Of a stretch of DNA of 64,000 nucleotides, positions 1-10,199 are shown piece by piece; within the stretch, counting starts at the first letter, position 1; each line of letters begins with the position of its first letter. The stretch covers positions 62,001 through 126,000 of the forward strand of contig JAIQZQ010000070.1 in assembly GCA_021777105.1 (NCBI GenBank), given 5' to 3'. This DNA is from Candidatus Anammoxibacter sp. GTDB taxonomy: Bacteria > Planctomycetota > Brocadiia > Brocadiales > Anammoxibacteraceae. The notes beneath the pieces are model-generated. The model was not told where the DNA came from. It did not search any database and saw only the letters and a list, made by a program, of their open reading frames with translations. A program made the position numbers and the translations under genes.

Positions 1-112
1 CATTAATACAATCCACGCTTTGTTCCCATTCGATTTTGGCCTTTTGCACTTCTTTATAAACCGTTGATAGCATTTCATATTTTTTAGTGTCGGTTAAATT
101 ATCAGATTCCAT
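1..112 (-). CDS. N-terminal fragment of an unidentified protein (runs off the window)
   Basis: An ATG at 110-112 on the minus strand follows a good Shine-Dalgarno (GGAG, six bases upstream) and stays open for 37 codons to the window edge. The peptide starts MESDNLTDTKKYEMLSTVYK and is hydrophilic, with no signal peptide. It lies 34 bp downstream of the histidine kinase at 147-1841 on the same strand, so it probably belongs to the same transcription unit. Too little is visible to name a family; a further signalling protein is a guess from context only. Confidence 0.6.
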   Translation of the reverse strand, partial: MESDNLTDTKKYEMLSTVYKEVQKAKIEWEQSVDCIN

Positions 113-146
113 GCTTTTCTCCTTATAGTATGCGCAATATAGATGT

Positions 147-1841
147 TTAAACTCCTATATCCGGGTCACAAATTGTTTCAACCGGCAAACTAATAGTAAA
201 TGTTGTCCCTTTGCCTACTTTACTTTCGACTTCTAATTTTCCGTCATGTTTTTTTATAATATCATAAGAGATACTCATGCCCAGTCCGGTGCCTTTTCCA
301 ATCTCTTTGGTTGTAAAAAAAGGATCGAAGATTTTAGTGAGATTTTTACCGGAAATACCGCATCCCGTATCCGATATAGACACAAAAACAAAGCTATCCT
401 CAAGCCACGATTTTATTGTTATTACCCCTTTCTCATCAATTGAATCCGCGGCGTTAATAAGAATATTCATGAACACCTGATTTAACTGTTGAGGGTTGCA
501 TTTAGCGGCGGGAACATTGCCTAACTCCTTATCAACGGTCGCTTTATATTTAATCTCATTCCATACAATATTCAATGTGCTTTTAACACACTCATTTATA
601 TTTGATATTTTTAGTTCTTCCTCGCTTGGGCGGGCAAAACTTTTTAAATCCTGCACTATTTTAGTTACACGTCCGGCGCCTTCCATGGTTTCTCTAATTA
701 AATTCTCCGTATCACTAAGCACAAAATCGAGTTTGAGCTGATTGCGTTTTTCAATTATATTCTCCCGGGATTGGCTATCAATTTCAGACGTTAAAGACGA
801 CTCCGTCAGACTAATAAACTCCTCAAGTTTTTTAAAGTAACGCCCAAGAGTGTCAACATTGCTTGATATAAAGCCCATTGGATTATTAATTTCATGCGCA
901 ACACCGGCCGCCAACTGGCCTATGCCGGCCAATTTCTCCTGTTGCAATGCCATTGCCTGAGAAATTTTTAAATCATCATATGTTTTTTGTAATTCTTTAT
1001 TAGAGGCTTCAACCTTTTTCATTTCAGCAATTAGCTTTGTTTCAAGTTTTTTCCTTTCTGTTATATCTCGAATAATCGATGTAAAATACCTCCTCTTGCC
1101 TATACTCCAGGTTGATATTGTGAGTTCAACCGGAAACTCAACCTCATTTTTTTTTAGTCCTACAAGCTCAAGAGTTTGCCCTAAAACCTTAACTTTTCCG
1201 GTTTTGTTATAACGATCAATACCTTTAATATGTTTTTCTCTAAACCGTTCAGGCATAATTATTGTAACAGGTTTGCCAAGGGCCTCTCCTGAAGTAAATC
1301 CAAATATGTTTTTTGCTCCATTATTCCAATAAGTAATAATTCCGTGTTCATCAACAGTAACAATAGCGTCGGTCGCAGTCTCGGTTACAGAACGAAACCG
1401 TTTTACGCTCAGCCGCAGAGCATTCACAGCTTTCTCTTTTTCTTTGACAAGCCCCCACTTTATCATTGCTCTGCCGCAAATCCTGGGCAAGGCGGCTATT
1501 GCCGATTCAGACTTTGCCACATAATCCACGGCCCCTTTTTCAATAGCTTCCACAGCAATTTTGTCATCCTCATAATCGCTTGTTAAAATAACCGGAAATT
1601 CTATATAACTTCGCATCTCATTTAAAATTTCAAGCCCTTTGCCGTCTTTCAGCAAATAATTAACAATTGCTAAATCAGGACTAAATTCTGATAAAACGGC
1701 TCGCATATCTTTAATGCTATTTACGGAATGCGCCACCGCCACTCTACATCTTGCCTTGAGAGAAGCGCATATCTTTTTTAGATCCTGATCGTTCGCTTCC
1801 GCCAGCAATATATTAATAGGTTTAACACCTTTGACATTCAT
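147..1841 (-). CDS. Pseudo-receiver/PAS/histidine kinase
   Basis: 564 residues, no membrane segment, so cytoplasmic. Order: receiver-like domain (about 9-125), PAS domain (about 148-266, ending in the RDITERKK motif), a coiled coil, a HisKA dimerisation box with phospho-acceptor His316 in GVAHEINNP, then HATPase_c with N box (NILINAADSI), G1 (DTGCGIS) and G2 (GKGTGLGMS). The receiver is degenerate. The position of the phosphorylated Asp is Asn61 (IVNYLLKDG), and the acidic pair near the N-terminus is reduced to Glu15-Ala16. The conserved Lys near 109 remains. It probably senses through PAS, and possibly through a non-phosphorylatable receiver. Its kinase core is closely similar to that of the next gene (1957-4533), suggesting paralogy. 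Start ATG with AAGGCG upstream. Confidence 0.88.
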   Translation of the reverse strand: MNVKGVKPINILLAEANDQDLKKICASLKARCRVAVAHSVNSIKDMRAVLSEFSPDLAIVNYLLKDGKGLEILNEMRSYIEFPVILTSDYEDDKIAVEAIEKGAVDYVAKSESAIAALPRICGRAMIKWGLVKEKEKAVNALRLSVKRFRSVTETATDAIVTVDEHGIITYWNNGAKNIFGFTSGEALGKPVTIIMPERFREKHIKGIDRYNKTGKVKVLGQTLELVGLKKNEVEFPVELTISTWSIGKRRYFTSIIRDITERKKLETKLIAEMKKVEASNKELQKTYDDLKISQAMALQQEKLAGIGQLAAGVAHEINNPMGFISSNVDTLGRYFKKLEEFISLTESSLTSEIDSQSRENIIEKRNQLKLDFVLSDTENLIRETMEGAGRVTKIVQDLKSFARPSEEELKISNINECVKSTLNIVWNEIKYKATVDKELGNVPAAKCNPQQLNQVFMNILINAADSIDEKGVITIKSWLEDSFVFVSISDTGCGISGKNLTKIFDPFFTTKEIGKGTGLGMSISYDIIKKHDGKLEVESKVGKGTTFTISLPVETICDPDIGV

Positions 1842-1956
1842 TGTTATATCGCCTTTTTATAATTTTTTTTATTAAAAATACTAGAGCTAAAGGCCCTCAT
1901 ATATAAATGTAGAAAAGATAGATACAAAATTTAATTAAGGATTCGTTTAACAACAA

Positions 1957-4533
1957 CTATAATTTATCAATAAAAGGTATCATCACCACAAATTTCGTCC
2001 ATTTACCGGCATCACTCTTTACTTTAATAGAACCATTGTGTTTTTTTATAATATCATATGAAATACTCATGCCTAAACCGGTGCCTATCCCTACATCCTT
2101 AGTTGTAAAGAACGGATCAAATATTTTATTTAAATTCTCTTTTGAGATACCGGACCCTGTATCCGTAAATGAGGCGAATATTGATTGCCCTTCCCGCCAT
2201 GTTTCTATAGTTATATCTCCGTGTTCTCTAATCGCATGAGCGGAATTTATTAGTATATTTATAAATACCTGACCTAAAAGAAACGGATAACATTTAGTTA
2301 GCGGTATGTCTCCAAAGTTTTTATTGACAGTGGCTTTGTATTTTACTTCATTCCAAACAATATTAAGCGAGCTTCTTATGCATTCATTTATATCCGCCAT
2401 TTCCGCTTTTTTATCGCTATGCCTTGTAAAAACCTTAAGATCCCGCACTATTTTTATTATACGCCCCGCCCCTTCAAGCGACTCTTTAATTAGGTTATCT
2501 ATATCATTTATAATAAAATCCAGCTTTAATCTTTTCCGATTTTTATCAACATTAGCCACAACATCTTTGTTGTCAATTTGATTTATTGCGGCATCTTGCA
2601 AAGCGATAAATTCAGTAAACTTCCTTGAATACTTTCCAAGAGTGTTGATGTTGCTGGAAATAAATCCAATCGGATTATTTATCTCGTGCGCCACGCCTGC
2701 CGCTAACTGGCCGAGACTCGCCAGTTTTTCCTGTTGTAATATGACTGTTTGAGACTCACGCAGATCCTCTAACGCTTTTTTTAAATTCTTATTTGTTTGT
2801 TCTATTTCAATTTGTTTTGATCCAAGTTCTTCAACAAAATTTTCCCTCTCTTCCTCATAATGTTTTCGTTCTGTAATATCTTTTGCCACACATACTATCC
2901 CTTGGCACACCCCTTCTTGGTCATTCATTTTCGAAACTGAAAGAAGCAACGGTATTTTTACGAAATACTTTGAGACAAATATTTTTTCCAGATCATAAAT
3001 GAAGCCATGTTTATTTAATTTATCTAATTCCATTTCTGTTAGAAGGTTGCTATTTGTAAAAAAATCATCAAACAATTTGCCGGTTATGTAATCCAATGGA
3101 TAATCCAAAAGATTGCAAAACTGTTTATTCGCTGTTCTAATTTTAAAATCAGGAGTTAACACAACTAAAACATCATACATGCTTTCGAAAATATTCTTCA
3201 AATAGTCTATTGAGACTGTAGTGTTTCTTAAATCAATCGCCATATTTTTAAAAGATGATTCTAGAAAACCAATTTCATTTTGAGATTTAATTTTAAAATC
3301 AACATCCATGTTTCCTTTAGTAAATTGAGGTAATAAATTTGCAAGTTTAATAATAGGATTAACTATTAGTTTTGACATAGTTAGCGATATCACAACAACA
3401 AATATTACAGTTATAAAAATCATTGTTAAAATTATATTGCGCAATATGTAGGCGAAACGAAACGCCTCATTTTCATCAATCTCCGCTAATAGAGCCCAAT
3501 GAATCCCGAGCCTCTCGAGCATATCAATCTTTGTGCCAACGCCTAAAACGCTTATACCTCTATAATCCTTATAAATATTAGCTTTAAATGCTTTATATGT
3601 TTCAGGTTTATTCACATTAATATTTTTATCCATAGCCTGGGATGCGCCTATCCCTGTATTTTGGTAATCAATATGACCAAGATTAATCTCATTTATAAGC
3701 CACTCGTTTGCGCATTCTGTGTCAATTTTTACATTTAAAACCGTTGAATTTTCGCTAAACCTTGAAGACGTCCTCATTAACAGGTCGTAGCCAATCAGAT
3801 ATGTTTCGCCTGTGCCGCCCAGCCCTGTTCTATCCCCCATCATTTTATCAATTGAATAAACCGGTATTTGCAACGCTATTAAACCTATTTTGCGCCCTTC
3901 ATAATCAACAACGGCCTGAACAATAAAGAAGTCGACTTCATTTACAATAGATTTGCAGAATTCATAATCTGATAAATATGGCCTACCATCGATCATTGAT
4001 TTTTTGCATGCCTTCGTAAAGTTTGTGCCGGCATATTTCCCTGTAAACATATTAGTTCCCCAATAATGCCTGTTGTGTCCTGTAATAGAAAACAATAAAT
4101 TGCCGTCGCCATCCAATAGCAGGATATCAATGTAGCCATATGAAGCCTGAAAATTTTTAAGATCTTCTCCAAGCTTAACCGACAGTTTTGAATGCTCATA
4201 GCCTTTAGCATATTCCTCTATAGATAAGCCGCTTTCCTGGAATGATTTCTTTAATTTGATTAAAAATCTGATATTTGCCATCTCCTGTGATTGAAAATCC
4301 AAATCCGCAACTCTCTCTGAAAAATATGATTCCAGAAACTCTTTTTTTAGTTTTGCCGCATTAATTAATGAATTTGTGGCCTGATCTCTAAGCGCATTAT
4401 GAGCGATCTTAAAACTTATAAAACAGACTAAACATAAAGGTATAACTGATATTAAGAGAAACCAAAATAATATTGTTCGCCTTAATTTACGGTTTGGCAA
4501 TCTTTGTGCCTTATTTTTATTCGGCTTTGACAT
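1957..4533 (-). CDS. Membrane sensor histidine kinase (dCache-HAMP-PAS-HisKA-HATPase)
   Basis: 858 residues. A transmembrane segment (about 17-42) is followed by a ~310-residue periplasmic region of double-Cache type, a second membrane helix (about 358-385), a HAMP linker, a PAS domain ending in KDITERKH, a coiled coil, the HisKA box GVAHEINNPIGF and HATPase_c with NILINSAHAI, DTGSGIS and GTGLGMS motifs. Cache domains usually bind small metabolites directly. The next gene upstream on the same strand (4582-5679) encodes a periplasmic binding protein, so ligand input could be indirect as well. No dedicated response regulator follows; the HD-GYP receiver protein at 5704-6990 is the likeliest partner in this cluster. 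Start ATG preceded by GGAGC. Confidence 0.9.
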   Translation of the reverse strand: MSKPNKNKAQRLPNRKLRRTILFWFLLISVIPLCLVCFISFKIAHNALRDQATNSLINAAKLKKEFLESYFSERVADLDFQSQEMANIRFLIKLKKSFQESGLSIEEYAKGYEHSKLSVKLGEDLKNFQASYGYIDILLLDGDGNLLFSITGHNRHYWGTNMFTGKYAGTNFTKACKKSMIDGRPYLSDYEFCKSIVNEVDFFIVQAVVDYEGRKIGLIALQIPVYSIDKMMGDRTGLGGTGETYLIGYDLLMRTSSRFSENSTVLNVKIDTECANEWLINEINLGHIDYQNTGIGASQAMDKNINVNKPETYKAFKANIYKDYRGISVLGVGTKIDMLERLGIHWALLAEIDENEAFRFAYILRNIILTMIFITVIFVVVISLTMSKLIVNPIIKLANLLPQFTKGNMDVDFKIKSQNEIGFLESSFKNMAIDLRNTTVSIDYLKNIFESMYDVLVVLTPDFKIRTANKQFCNLLDYPLDYITGKLFDDFFTNSNLLTEMELDKLNKHGFIYDLEKIFVSKYFVKIPLLLSVSKMNDQEGVCQGIVCVAKDITERKHYEEERENFVEELGSKQIEIEQTNKNLKKALEDLRESQTVILQQEKLASLGQLAAGVAHEINNPIGFISSNINTLGKYSRKFTEFIALQDAAINQIDNKDVVANVDKNRKRLKLDFIINDIDNLIKESLEGAGRIIKIVRDLKVFTRHSDKKAEMADINECIRSSLNIVWNEVKYKATVNKNFGDIPLTKCYPFLLGQVFINILINSAHAIREHGDITIETWREGQSIFASFTDTGSGISKENLNKIFDPFFTTKDVGIGTGLGMSISYDIIKKHNGSIKVKSDAGKWTKFVVMIPFIDKL

Positions 4534-4581
4534 ATTAGAATGCTCCAGCTTATTATTGCCTGAATCAAAAGCGCCTAAGGG

Positions 4582-5679
4582 CTATTCCTGTGTAATCTCA
4601 GTGGCAAACCTCTCATCGGCAAAAGCATCTATATCAATTGGCTTATTCAAGATACCGCCATCAACCGCATAATTCATAATTTGCCTTAACCCCTCTTTAT
4701 CAATATTTAGATTTTTATAGTTAATGACATTCAGATCACTCCTGAGGCTTTGGATTATAGCGTCTTTATTGTGCTCTGGAATGTGTTTTCTAATCATATC
4801 GGATATTTCAATTATTTTACTGCCGCCGCGTATCCTTGCATTTTCAATATCAGCCCCGGCTTTGTGTATATAATAAATAACCTCTTTTAATGCGTCCTTT
4901 TTGTTTTTTATAGCATTATCCGTTGCTATTGCTATACACTCAACATGTCCATTTGGCCATATAATGACATCTTTTGAGTACCATGCAACATAACCAAATC
5001 CTTGAGTTTCAACAACATCAGCCCACGGCAAAGATTGCTCAAATGATGCCGGCATTCCGCGGCTATTTTGCCTTCGTATAAATGAAGGCGATTTAGGAGG
5101 AGCTATCTCCCTGGCAACAACATCTTTACCAAGCCCATATCCTAAGCCTAATGTCTTGCCGTGATCTTTTAAATATTTGTAAAGAACAACCGTATGAGTT
5201 GCCAAAAGCGACGGAACCCCGCATTGCGTTGGTTTTCCATTATTTTTCTTCGCTTTTGTAAAAGCATTTGCGACTTTTTCATCCGGCTTCCTATCAATCC
5301 TGTTTTTTAAAAGATTTACATCTTTGTTTAATAACGCGTTAATAGCCAGCGCATTGCCGTCCCTATGCATTAAACCTACCCATTTAAAATCAGGATTCTC
5401 CGCAAACATATCCATTGCCATAGGGGAAATAATGAATGCCATATCAACTTCGCCGGATATAAAATAGGCTCTAAGTTCAGGCCAGCTTCCAATCCTTTTT
5501 ATAAAATATTCCGCTTTTTTCATTTCCGCCCGATATTTTTCATATGCAATTATTCCCGCATAGTGGTCGGCAAGTGGCACGTAAATTGCTTTAATTGGTT
5601 GCCGCTCGCCGGCCTTAGGAGCATTTCCATCAATAAACAACATAATAATTAACAGTAATACGCTTAAAATTTGTCGCAT
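4582..5679 (-). CDS. Periplasmic substrate-binding protein, nitrate/sulfonate (NMT1/SsuA) type
   Basis: 365 residues with an N-terminal signal sequence (hydrophobic LSVLLLIIMLF, then a cleavage region near residue 23). The mature part has the pattern of NrtA/SsuA/ThiY-like binding proteins: an early strand IKAIYVPLADHYAG, the segment ISGEVDMAFIISPMAMDMF, and PTQCGVPSLLATHTVVLYKY. No ABC permease or ATPase lies nearby. It sits 48 bp upstream of the Cache histidine kinase, so a sensory accessory role (presenting ligand to the kinase) is inferred rather than uptake. Substrate unknown. Start ATG after GAGG. Confidence 0.75.
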   Translation of the reverse strand: MRQILSVLLLIIMLFIDGNAPKAGERQPIKAIYVPLADHYAGIIAYEKYRAEMKKAEYFIKRIGSWPELRAYFISGEVDMAFIISPMAMDMFAENPDFKWVGLMHRDGNALAINALLNKDVNLLKNRIDRKPDEKVANAFTKAKKNNGKPTQCGVPSLLATHTVVLYKYLKDHGKTLGLGYGLGKDVVAREIAPPKSPSFIRRQNSRGMPASFEQSLPWADVVETQGFGYVAWYSKDVIIWPNGHVECIAIATDNAIKNKKDALKEVIYYIHKAGADIENARIRGGSKIIEISDMIRKHIPEHNKDAIIQSLRSDLNVINYKNLNIDKEGLRQIMNYAVDGGILNKPIDIDAFADERFATEITQE

Positions 5680-5703
5680 AGCAGCCTCTTTTTTAAAAAA
5701 CTT

Positions 5704-6990
5704 TTACGCCTCAACACAAATGGAATAGATCTTTCTTTCAGCCTTTTCAAAATCCGCAATATTATTAATATCATCAATAGTAATCTTGGTTCCTTCTTCA
5801 AGTAACAGGAAACCATTATTGGTAAATATATCCTTTGCCAAAACCATACCCTGTTTCAACTCTGAAACGGGAACTCTGTTTTCCGGTTTCTGTTTCTTAT
5901 GGAATTTATCCCCTTTAAAAAGCGAAACAAATATTGCAACCACATCAGGATCATACCTCTGATTGCTGTTTTTTATAATATAATTGCATGCATCTTTCAT
6001 TGAAAGTTTAGCCGGCAAAAGAGTTCCGTTAGACAAAGAATCGTAATCGCCGGCAACCCCTATTATTCTCGCGCCTATTGGTATCTTATTGCCTTTTAAT
6101 TTATCAGGAAAACCATGCCCGTTCCACTCTTCATGATGGTGTCGAACAATTATTCCGATATCATTAAAATTCTCAATCAGTTTAAGAGCGGCCTGCCCAA
6201 TTGTGGGGTGTTTTTTGTATTCAGCTTTTTCTGATGTTGTCATATTCCCAAAAGGTTTATTGAGCAGCTCATCCGAAGCTCCCATTTTGCCAATATCATG
6301 AAGTAATGCCGCAATCTCAATATCCTTAATATCATGATTATCAAGATTCATTCTTTGCGCAATGTTCTTTGCCATTCCGGCGGTATTCTTAAGGTGCACA
6401 ACAAGCTCAGGATTTCTCAATTTAATCATATTGATGAAAACCCTTATTGTATTAAAGAAACTTTTACTTAGTTTTTTATAAAGAACTTTTGATTTATCAA
6501 GCATCATACGAAGTTCTTCAGTTTGCTCATTTACTTTTTTTTCAAGATTTGAGTTTAACTCCTTTAATTCTATATTCTGCTTATCTGTCAATTCATGAAG
6601 TATGCAATTCTCTTTCCTCAGTTTCTTTAACTCAACAGCATATTGAATGCTTTTTATTAACTCATCGTTATTCCATGGTTTTGTTATGTATTTAAAAATA
6701 TCGCACTTGTTTATAGAATCAATAACCGCATTAATGTCGGAATAACCTGTAAGCAGCATTCTAATTGCCCCCGGTGAGCACAGTTTAGCCTGTTGGAGAA
6801 ACTCAACCCCGCTCATTTCAGGCATACGCTGATCAGAAACAATGATGTCCATTTGCTCTTTTTTTAGAATTTCAAGAGCTTCTCTCCCGCTGTTTGCAGT
6901 ATAAATATTATAGTTATAATCAGCAAAAATACGTTTCAATGCCGATAAAATTGATTTTTCATCATCCACGAACATTATTTTACAAGACAT
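5704..6990 (-). CDS. Receiver/HD-GYP cyclic-di-GMP phosphodiesterase (RpfG-like)
   Basis: 428 residues. An intact receiver domain (1-120) has acidic Asp9/Asp10, phospho-acceptor Asp53 (SDQRMP) and Lys104 (ITKPW). A coiled coil leads to an HD-GYP domain: His231-Asp232 in LLHDIGKMG, HHHEEWNGHGFP around 284-295, and a DYDSL motif. The GYP triplet reads GFP here, a variant seen in some RpfG-like enzymes. Expected reaction: hydrolysis of cyclic di-GMP in the cytoplasm, controlled by phosphorylation of Asp53. A C-terminal extension of about 70 residues follows. It is the first gene of a minus-strand series with the binding protein and both kinases, 24 bp upstream of the binding-protein gene, so co-transcription is likely. 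Confidence 0.88.
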   Translation of the reverse strand: MSCKIMFVDDEKSILSALKRIFADYNYNIYTANSGREALEILKKEQMDIIVSDQRMPEMSGVEFLQQAKLCSPGAIRMLLTGYSDINAVIDSINKCDIFKYITKPWNNDELIKSIQYAVELKKLRKENCILHELTDKQNIELKELNSNLEKKVNEQTEELRMMLDKSKVLYKKLSKSFFNTIRVFINMIKLRNPELVVHLKNTAGMAKNIAQRMNLDNHDIKDIEIAALLHDIGKMGASDELLNKPFGNMTTSEKAEYKKHPTIGQAALKLIENFNDIGIIVRHHHEEWNGHGFPDKLKGNKIPIGARIIGVAGDYDSLSNGTLLPAKLSMKDACNYIIKNSNQRYDPDVVAIFVSLFKGDKFHKKQKPENRVPVSELKQGMVLAKDIFTNNGFLLLEEGTKITIDDINNIADFEKAERKIYSICVEA

Positions 6991-8071
6991 TTTAAAGCCC
7001 CCTCTGCGCCATTTATGTAAAATAACATGCGCTTAATAAGTTCTCTGCATTTTATATGCCTTAACTTCCGCCAATAAGCGCAATATTTAGTTAAAAACAT
7101 CTATTTGATATTTTCCTATTAAACGCCCTAAATATACTGACTTTAAACCCAACTCAAGCTTAAAACAAAGTTTTTAAACATTGCATCTCCGTGAGAAACG
7201 ACTAATCCGTGAATTAATTGCTTCAGGAGAACAGATTTGCCAATAAATATGCAGCAATATTAATTAAAAGCGGCGTTTTAGTCCTTTTTAGAGAGCCTCC
7301 CTCCTTTAATATTACCGGCCATTCACACTTATTTAATGAGAAAAGCTTTTTAAAATGCCTGCATAAGTTATGTTATTCCTAACGAGAACCATCCGTCATA
7401 ATTATAGTACAACACACTTGTTTAAAAAGCAAAGTAGCGTGGCAATATTTTAATGCCGTTGTTAAATTGGGCATGAAAATCAAAAACAGGGATTGTAAAC
7501 TATGGCAGATATTACTGTAAGCTCAATTACCGCAATATGTTAAAAGCAACGTACCACGTACTAATTGAGTATAAAAAATAAGCAATGCAGGAGACTAACG
7601 CGGAACATAAAGAAGGCGGTTATAGACGTGTATATAATATAAAGCGAAGGATACAATTATTGTTGTTGTATAACGGAAAGTATATATCAAGTGACGTAAA
7701 ATTTGAGGGGTATAGTCAGACGTATGAGGTTTGTGTTTGTGAAATTTGTTAGTGAAAAAAGGCAGAAGCCTTAACTCCTACAGCGTGGTATTGCGGAAAT
7801 TTACCCTTTAGGGTTTTATTTCGTATCTATTCAGCGTAAATTACACACACCGTCCGCCAAGCGGCCACCCCTCTTTTTAGAGGGGATATTAAATCGGATA
7901 TATTTCCATAAAGTCCCCTCTAATAAGAGGGGATTTAGGGGTGTGTATAGTCATGTGAAAACATGCTGAATAGATACGAAGTTGGCAATTAAAAGCCGGC
8001 TCTTTCATTATCCAACGCGCTCAAAAAATCAAGTATTGGTTTATTCAAAACTATTAAATATCATTTATTAA
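6991..8071. other. Intergenic stretch with no recognisable gene apart from a MITE-like element
   Basis: About 1.08 kb. I found no coding-like frame with a ribosome-binding site and no recognisable RNA. It presumably contains the promoter of the HD-GYP/kinase cluster at its left end. The only clear structure is the 160-bp inverted-repeat element at 7820-7980. Confidence 0.6.
7820..7980. repeat. MITE-like inverted-repeat element, family 1 copy 1
   Basis: About 160 bp bounded by inverted termini TTCGTATCTATTCAGC and its complement. Inside is a second inverted pair of the type CCCCTCTTTTTAGAGGGG / CCCCTCTAATAAGAGGGG and an ACACACC/GGTGTGT pair. No coding capacity. Related copies lie at 34891, 36775 and 46027. 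Confidence 0.85.
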
Positions 8072-8875
8072 CTATTTATCAGAAACTCTTCCAACAGAGA
8101 GACTTTTAAGCTCTTTACTGATTTTGCTATAAACCGAATGTTTTTTTATTGCCTCTACGTCCTTTGTGCCGTTTACATTTGTTATAACTATTCTGCCCAC
8201 CCCTTTTCCATAAGCATTAATGAAATCGTCAACCGCTCCGATAATGGTGAGTTTGCCTTTTTGAACTTCGTCGCGGTATGCATGAAGCGCCAACTCAACC
8301 TGATAATCAACATTTCGTTCAACATTTTTTAACCACCGGCTCTCAAAATCTTCATTATGATCATCTAGTAAGAGAGGGATATGAAGATGGTCAAGCTCGC
8401 TAATAATAAAAGTTGACTCTTTCCTATAATCCGACATTGCCGCTTTAACCGCTCCACAATGCACATGCCCAAACATCAGCAAAATAGGGGTGTTAAGATG
8501 ATGAATACCGTAATCAACCGATCCTTCTCCCACTATAAATTGATTACCAACGACTCTAATGGCAAATACTTTGTCAACCGGATCAAATGAAAACGCATTT
8601 GTATGCACCCTTGAGTCGGAACAGCAGACCATGGTTAAAAATGGATGCTGGGCGTTTTTTATATTTAAGTAATAGTCTTCCGCATGATTTTTGACAAATT
8701 CATCATTGCCTTTAATAATCATTTCAAGGCCAACGTTGGCGTCAATCTTCCCAGTGGAGCCGGCGGCGGGTGTTTGTTTGGCCGCGCCTTTATTTTCATG
8801 AGCTTCATTCCCGGCAAAAACCTGAAAACTAAAACCAAGCGCTGCTAATAAAACGATAAAAATATAGCTTCTCAT
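8072..8875 (-). CDS. Exported beta-class carbonic anhydrase
   Basis: 267 residues with a signal peptide (RSYIFIVLLAALGFSFQVFA), so probably periplasmic. The zinc-binding and catalytic motifs of beta-carbonic anhydrases are present: CSDSR (Cys, Asp-Arg dyad) and GHVHCGA (His-x2-Cys). It catalyses interconversion of CO2 and bicarbonate. A start ATG is preceded by AAGGAG. It is one of two beta-class enzymes in the window. The other (11823-12458) lacks a signal peptide and sits beside a SulP transporter, so this one may serve the periplasmic side of the same inorganic-carbon pathway. A linker of about 30 residues separates signal peptide and domain. Confidence 0.88.
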   Translation of the reverse strand: MRSYIFIVLLAALGFSFQVFAGNEAHENKGAAKQTPAAGSTGKIDANVGLEMIIKGNDEFVKNHAEDYYLNIKNAQHPFLTMVCCSDSRVHTNAFSFDPVDKVFAIRVVGNQFIVGEGSVDYGIHHLNTPILLMFGHVHCGAVKAAMSDYRKESTFIISELDHLHIPLLLDDHNEDFESRWLKNVERNVDYQVELALHAYRDEVQKGKLTIIGAVDDFINAYGKGVGRIVITNVNGTKDVEAIKKHSVYSKISKELKSLSVGRVSDK

Positions 8876-9145
8876 AATAACTCTCCTTAATAATTAATTT
8901 TTAAATATATAAAATCGGAATACTATAGATTTGAAAAATCAAAATCGTAAAAAAACATTTTATTATATTTTTTAATTAAAATAAAGTTATTTTTACTTCA
9001 TATTTAATAGCTTTGGCGGATAGAATTAATATTCCATTTAACTCTATGACTGCTTTTTAAACAGCCCCCTGGAACATAATTTTTAGACAATTTTAAATCT
9101 TTAAGATAGTATTCATCTTTTTCATGTAATATAGTCTTCCAGAAT

Positions 9146-10138
9146 TCATATAGTTGTTTGCTGTTTAGTTATGAAAAATTGATTAATATTATTTTCTATT
9201 CTTTGAGAAATATCAGAGACCTCGGTTCTTATAAAGGGCTCGCCGGTCAGATTCTCAAAAAGTTCAATATACCTTTCCGATACACTGCTAATAAATGACT
9301 CGCCCATTTCCGGTATTTGTTGCCCGTCTTTTCCCTGAAAGCCGTTCTCAATCAGCCACTGCCTCGCAAACTCCTTGGATAATTGCTTTTGTGGCTCGCC
9401 TTTGTTTTGTCGTTCCGGATACCCGTCAGCATAGAAATAGCGGGATGAATCAGGCGTATGGATTTCATCAATAAGGTAAATGTCGTTGTCCCTATATTTT
9501 CCGAATTCGTATTTTGTATCCACCAGTATTAATCCTTTTTCCGCGGCAAGCCGGGCGCCCCTTTCAAACAAAGCCAATGAGTAGCTCTCAAGCAACCTGT
9601 AATCTTCTTCAGAAACTAATCCCTGTTTCAATATATTTTCCCTCGAAATATCCTCATCGTGTCCAACATCCGCTTTTGTTGTTGGCGTAATAATCGGCGC
9701 AGGCAACTTGTCGTTCTCATTTAAATTATCGGGCAGTTTAACACCGCAAAGCGCGCGTTTGCCTGTTTTATACTCCCTCCATGCGTGACCGGATAGATAC
9801 CCTCTCACTATCATCTCTACTTTAAACGGGACGCATTTATAACCAATCATTACATTCGGATCCGGAACGGCAATCATCCAGTTTGGTATGATATCTATAG
9901 TATCTTCAAGAAATTTGGCGGCAAGCAGGTTTAATACCTGCCCTTTATAGGGAATACCATTTAGCAATACCACATCAAAACATGAAATGCGATCGGTTAC
10001 TATCATTACCAGAAGATCATCGTCTATATTTATAACATCTCTTACTTTCCCTTTATAAACGCTTTTCTGTTTTGGCAAGGAAATGTCTACCGTAGTGATT
10101 GTATTGTTCATATTACAGTCGTTTTGTTTTGTTTTCAT
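9146..10138 (-). CDS. purC: Phosphoribosylaminoimidazole-succinocarboxamide synthase
   Basis: 330 residues from the chosen start. SAICAR synthetase joins CAIR and aspartate using ATP in purine biosynthesis. Recognisable are the N-terminal YKGKVRDV strand, VTDRISCFDVV, EMIVRGYLSGHAWREY, GLILVDTKYEFG and IDEIHTPDSSRY, all in family order. The length matches the ~300-residue single-domain form. A longer frame opens at 10168, but ATG 10138 has GGAGGAG nine bases upstream while the upstream ATG has no Shine-Dalgarno. It lies 61 bp downstream of the di-haem cytochrome on the same strand, an unusual neighbour for a housekeeping purine gene. Confidence 0.95.
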   Translation of the reverse strand: MKTKQNDCNMNNTITTVDISLPKQKSVYKGKVRDVINIDDDLLVMIVTDRISCFDVVLLNGIPYKGQVLNLLAAKFLEDTIDIIPNWMIAVPDPNVMIGYKCVPFKVEMIVRGYLSGHAWREYKTGKRALCGVKLPDNLNENDKLPAPIITPTTKADVGHDEDISRENILKQGLVSEEDYRLLESYSLALFERGARLAAEKGLILVDTKYEFGKYRDNDIYLIDEIHTPDSSRYFYADGYPERQNKGEPQKQLSKEFARQWLIENGFQGKDGQQIPEMGESFISSVSERYIELFENLTGEPFIRTEVSDISQRIENNINQFFITKQQTTI

Positions 10139-10199
10139 AAAATCAAACTCCTCCAGTTTATAAATCATACAGATCCGTTCATATTAAGTTCCAGTCATA

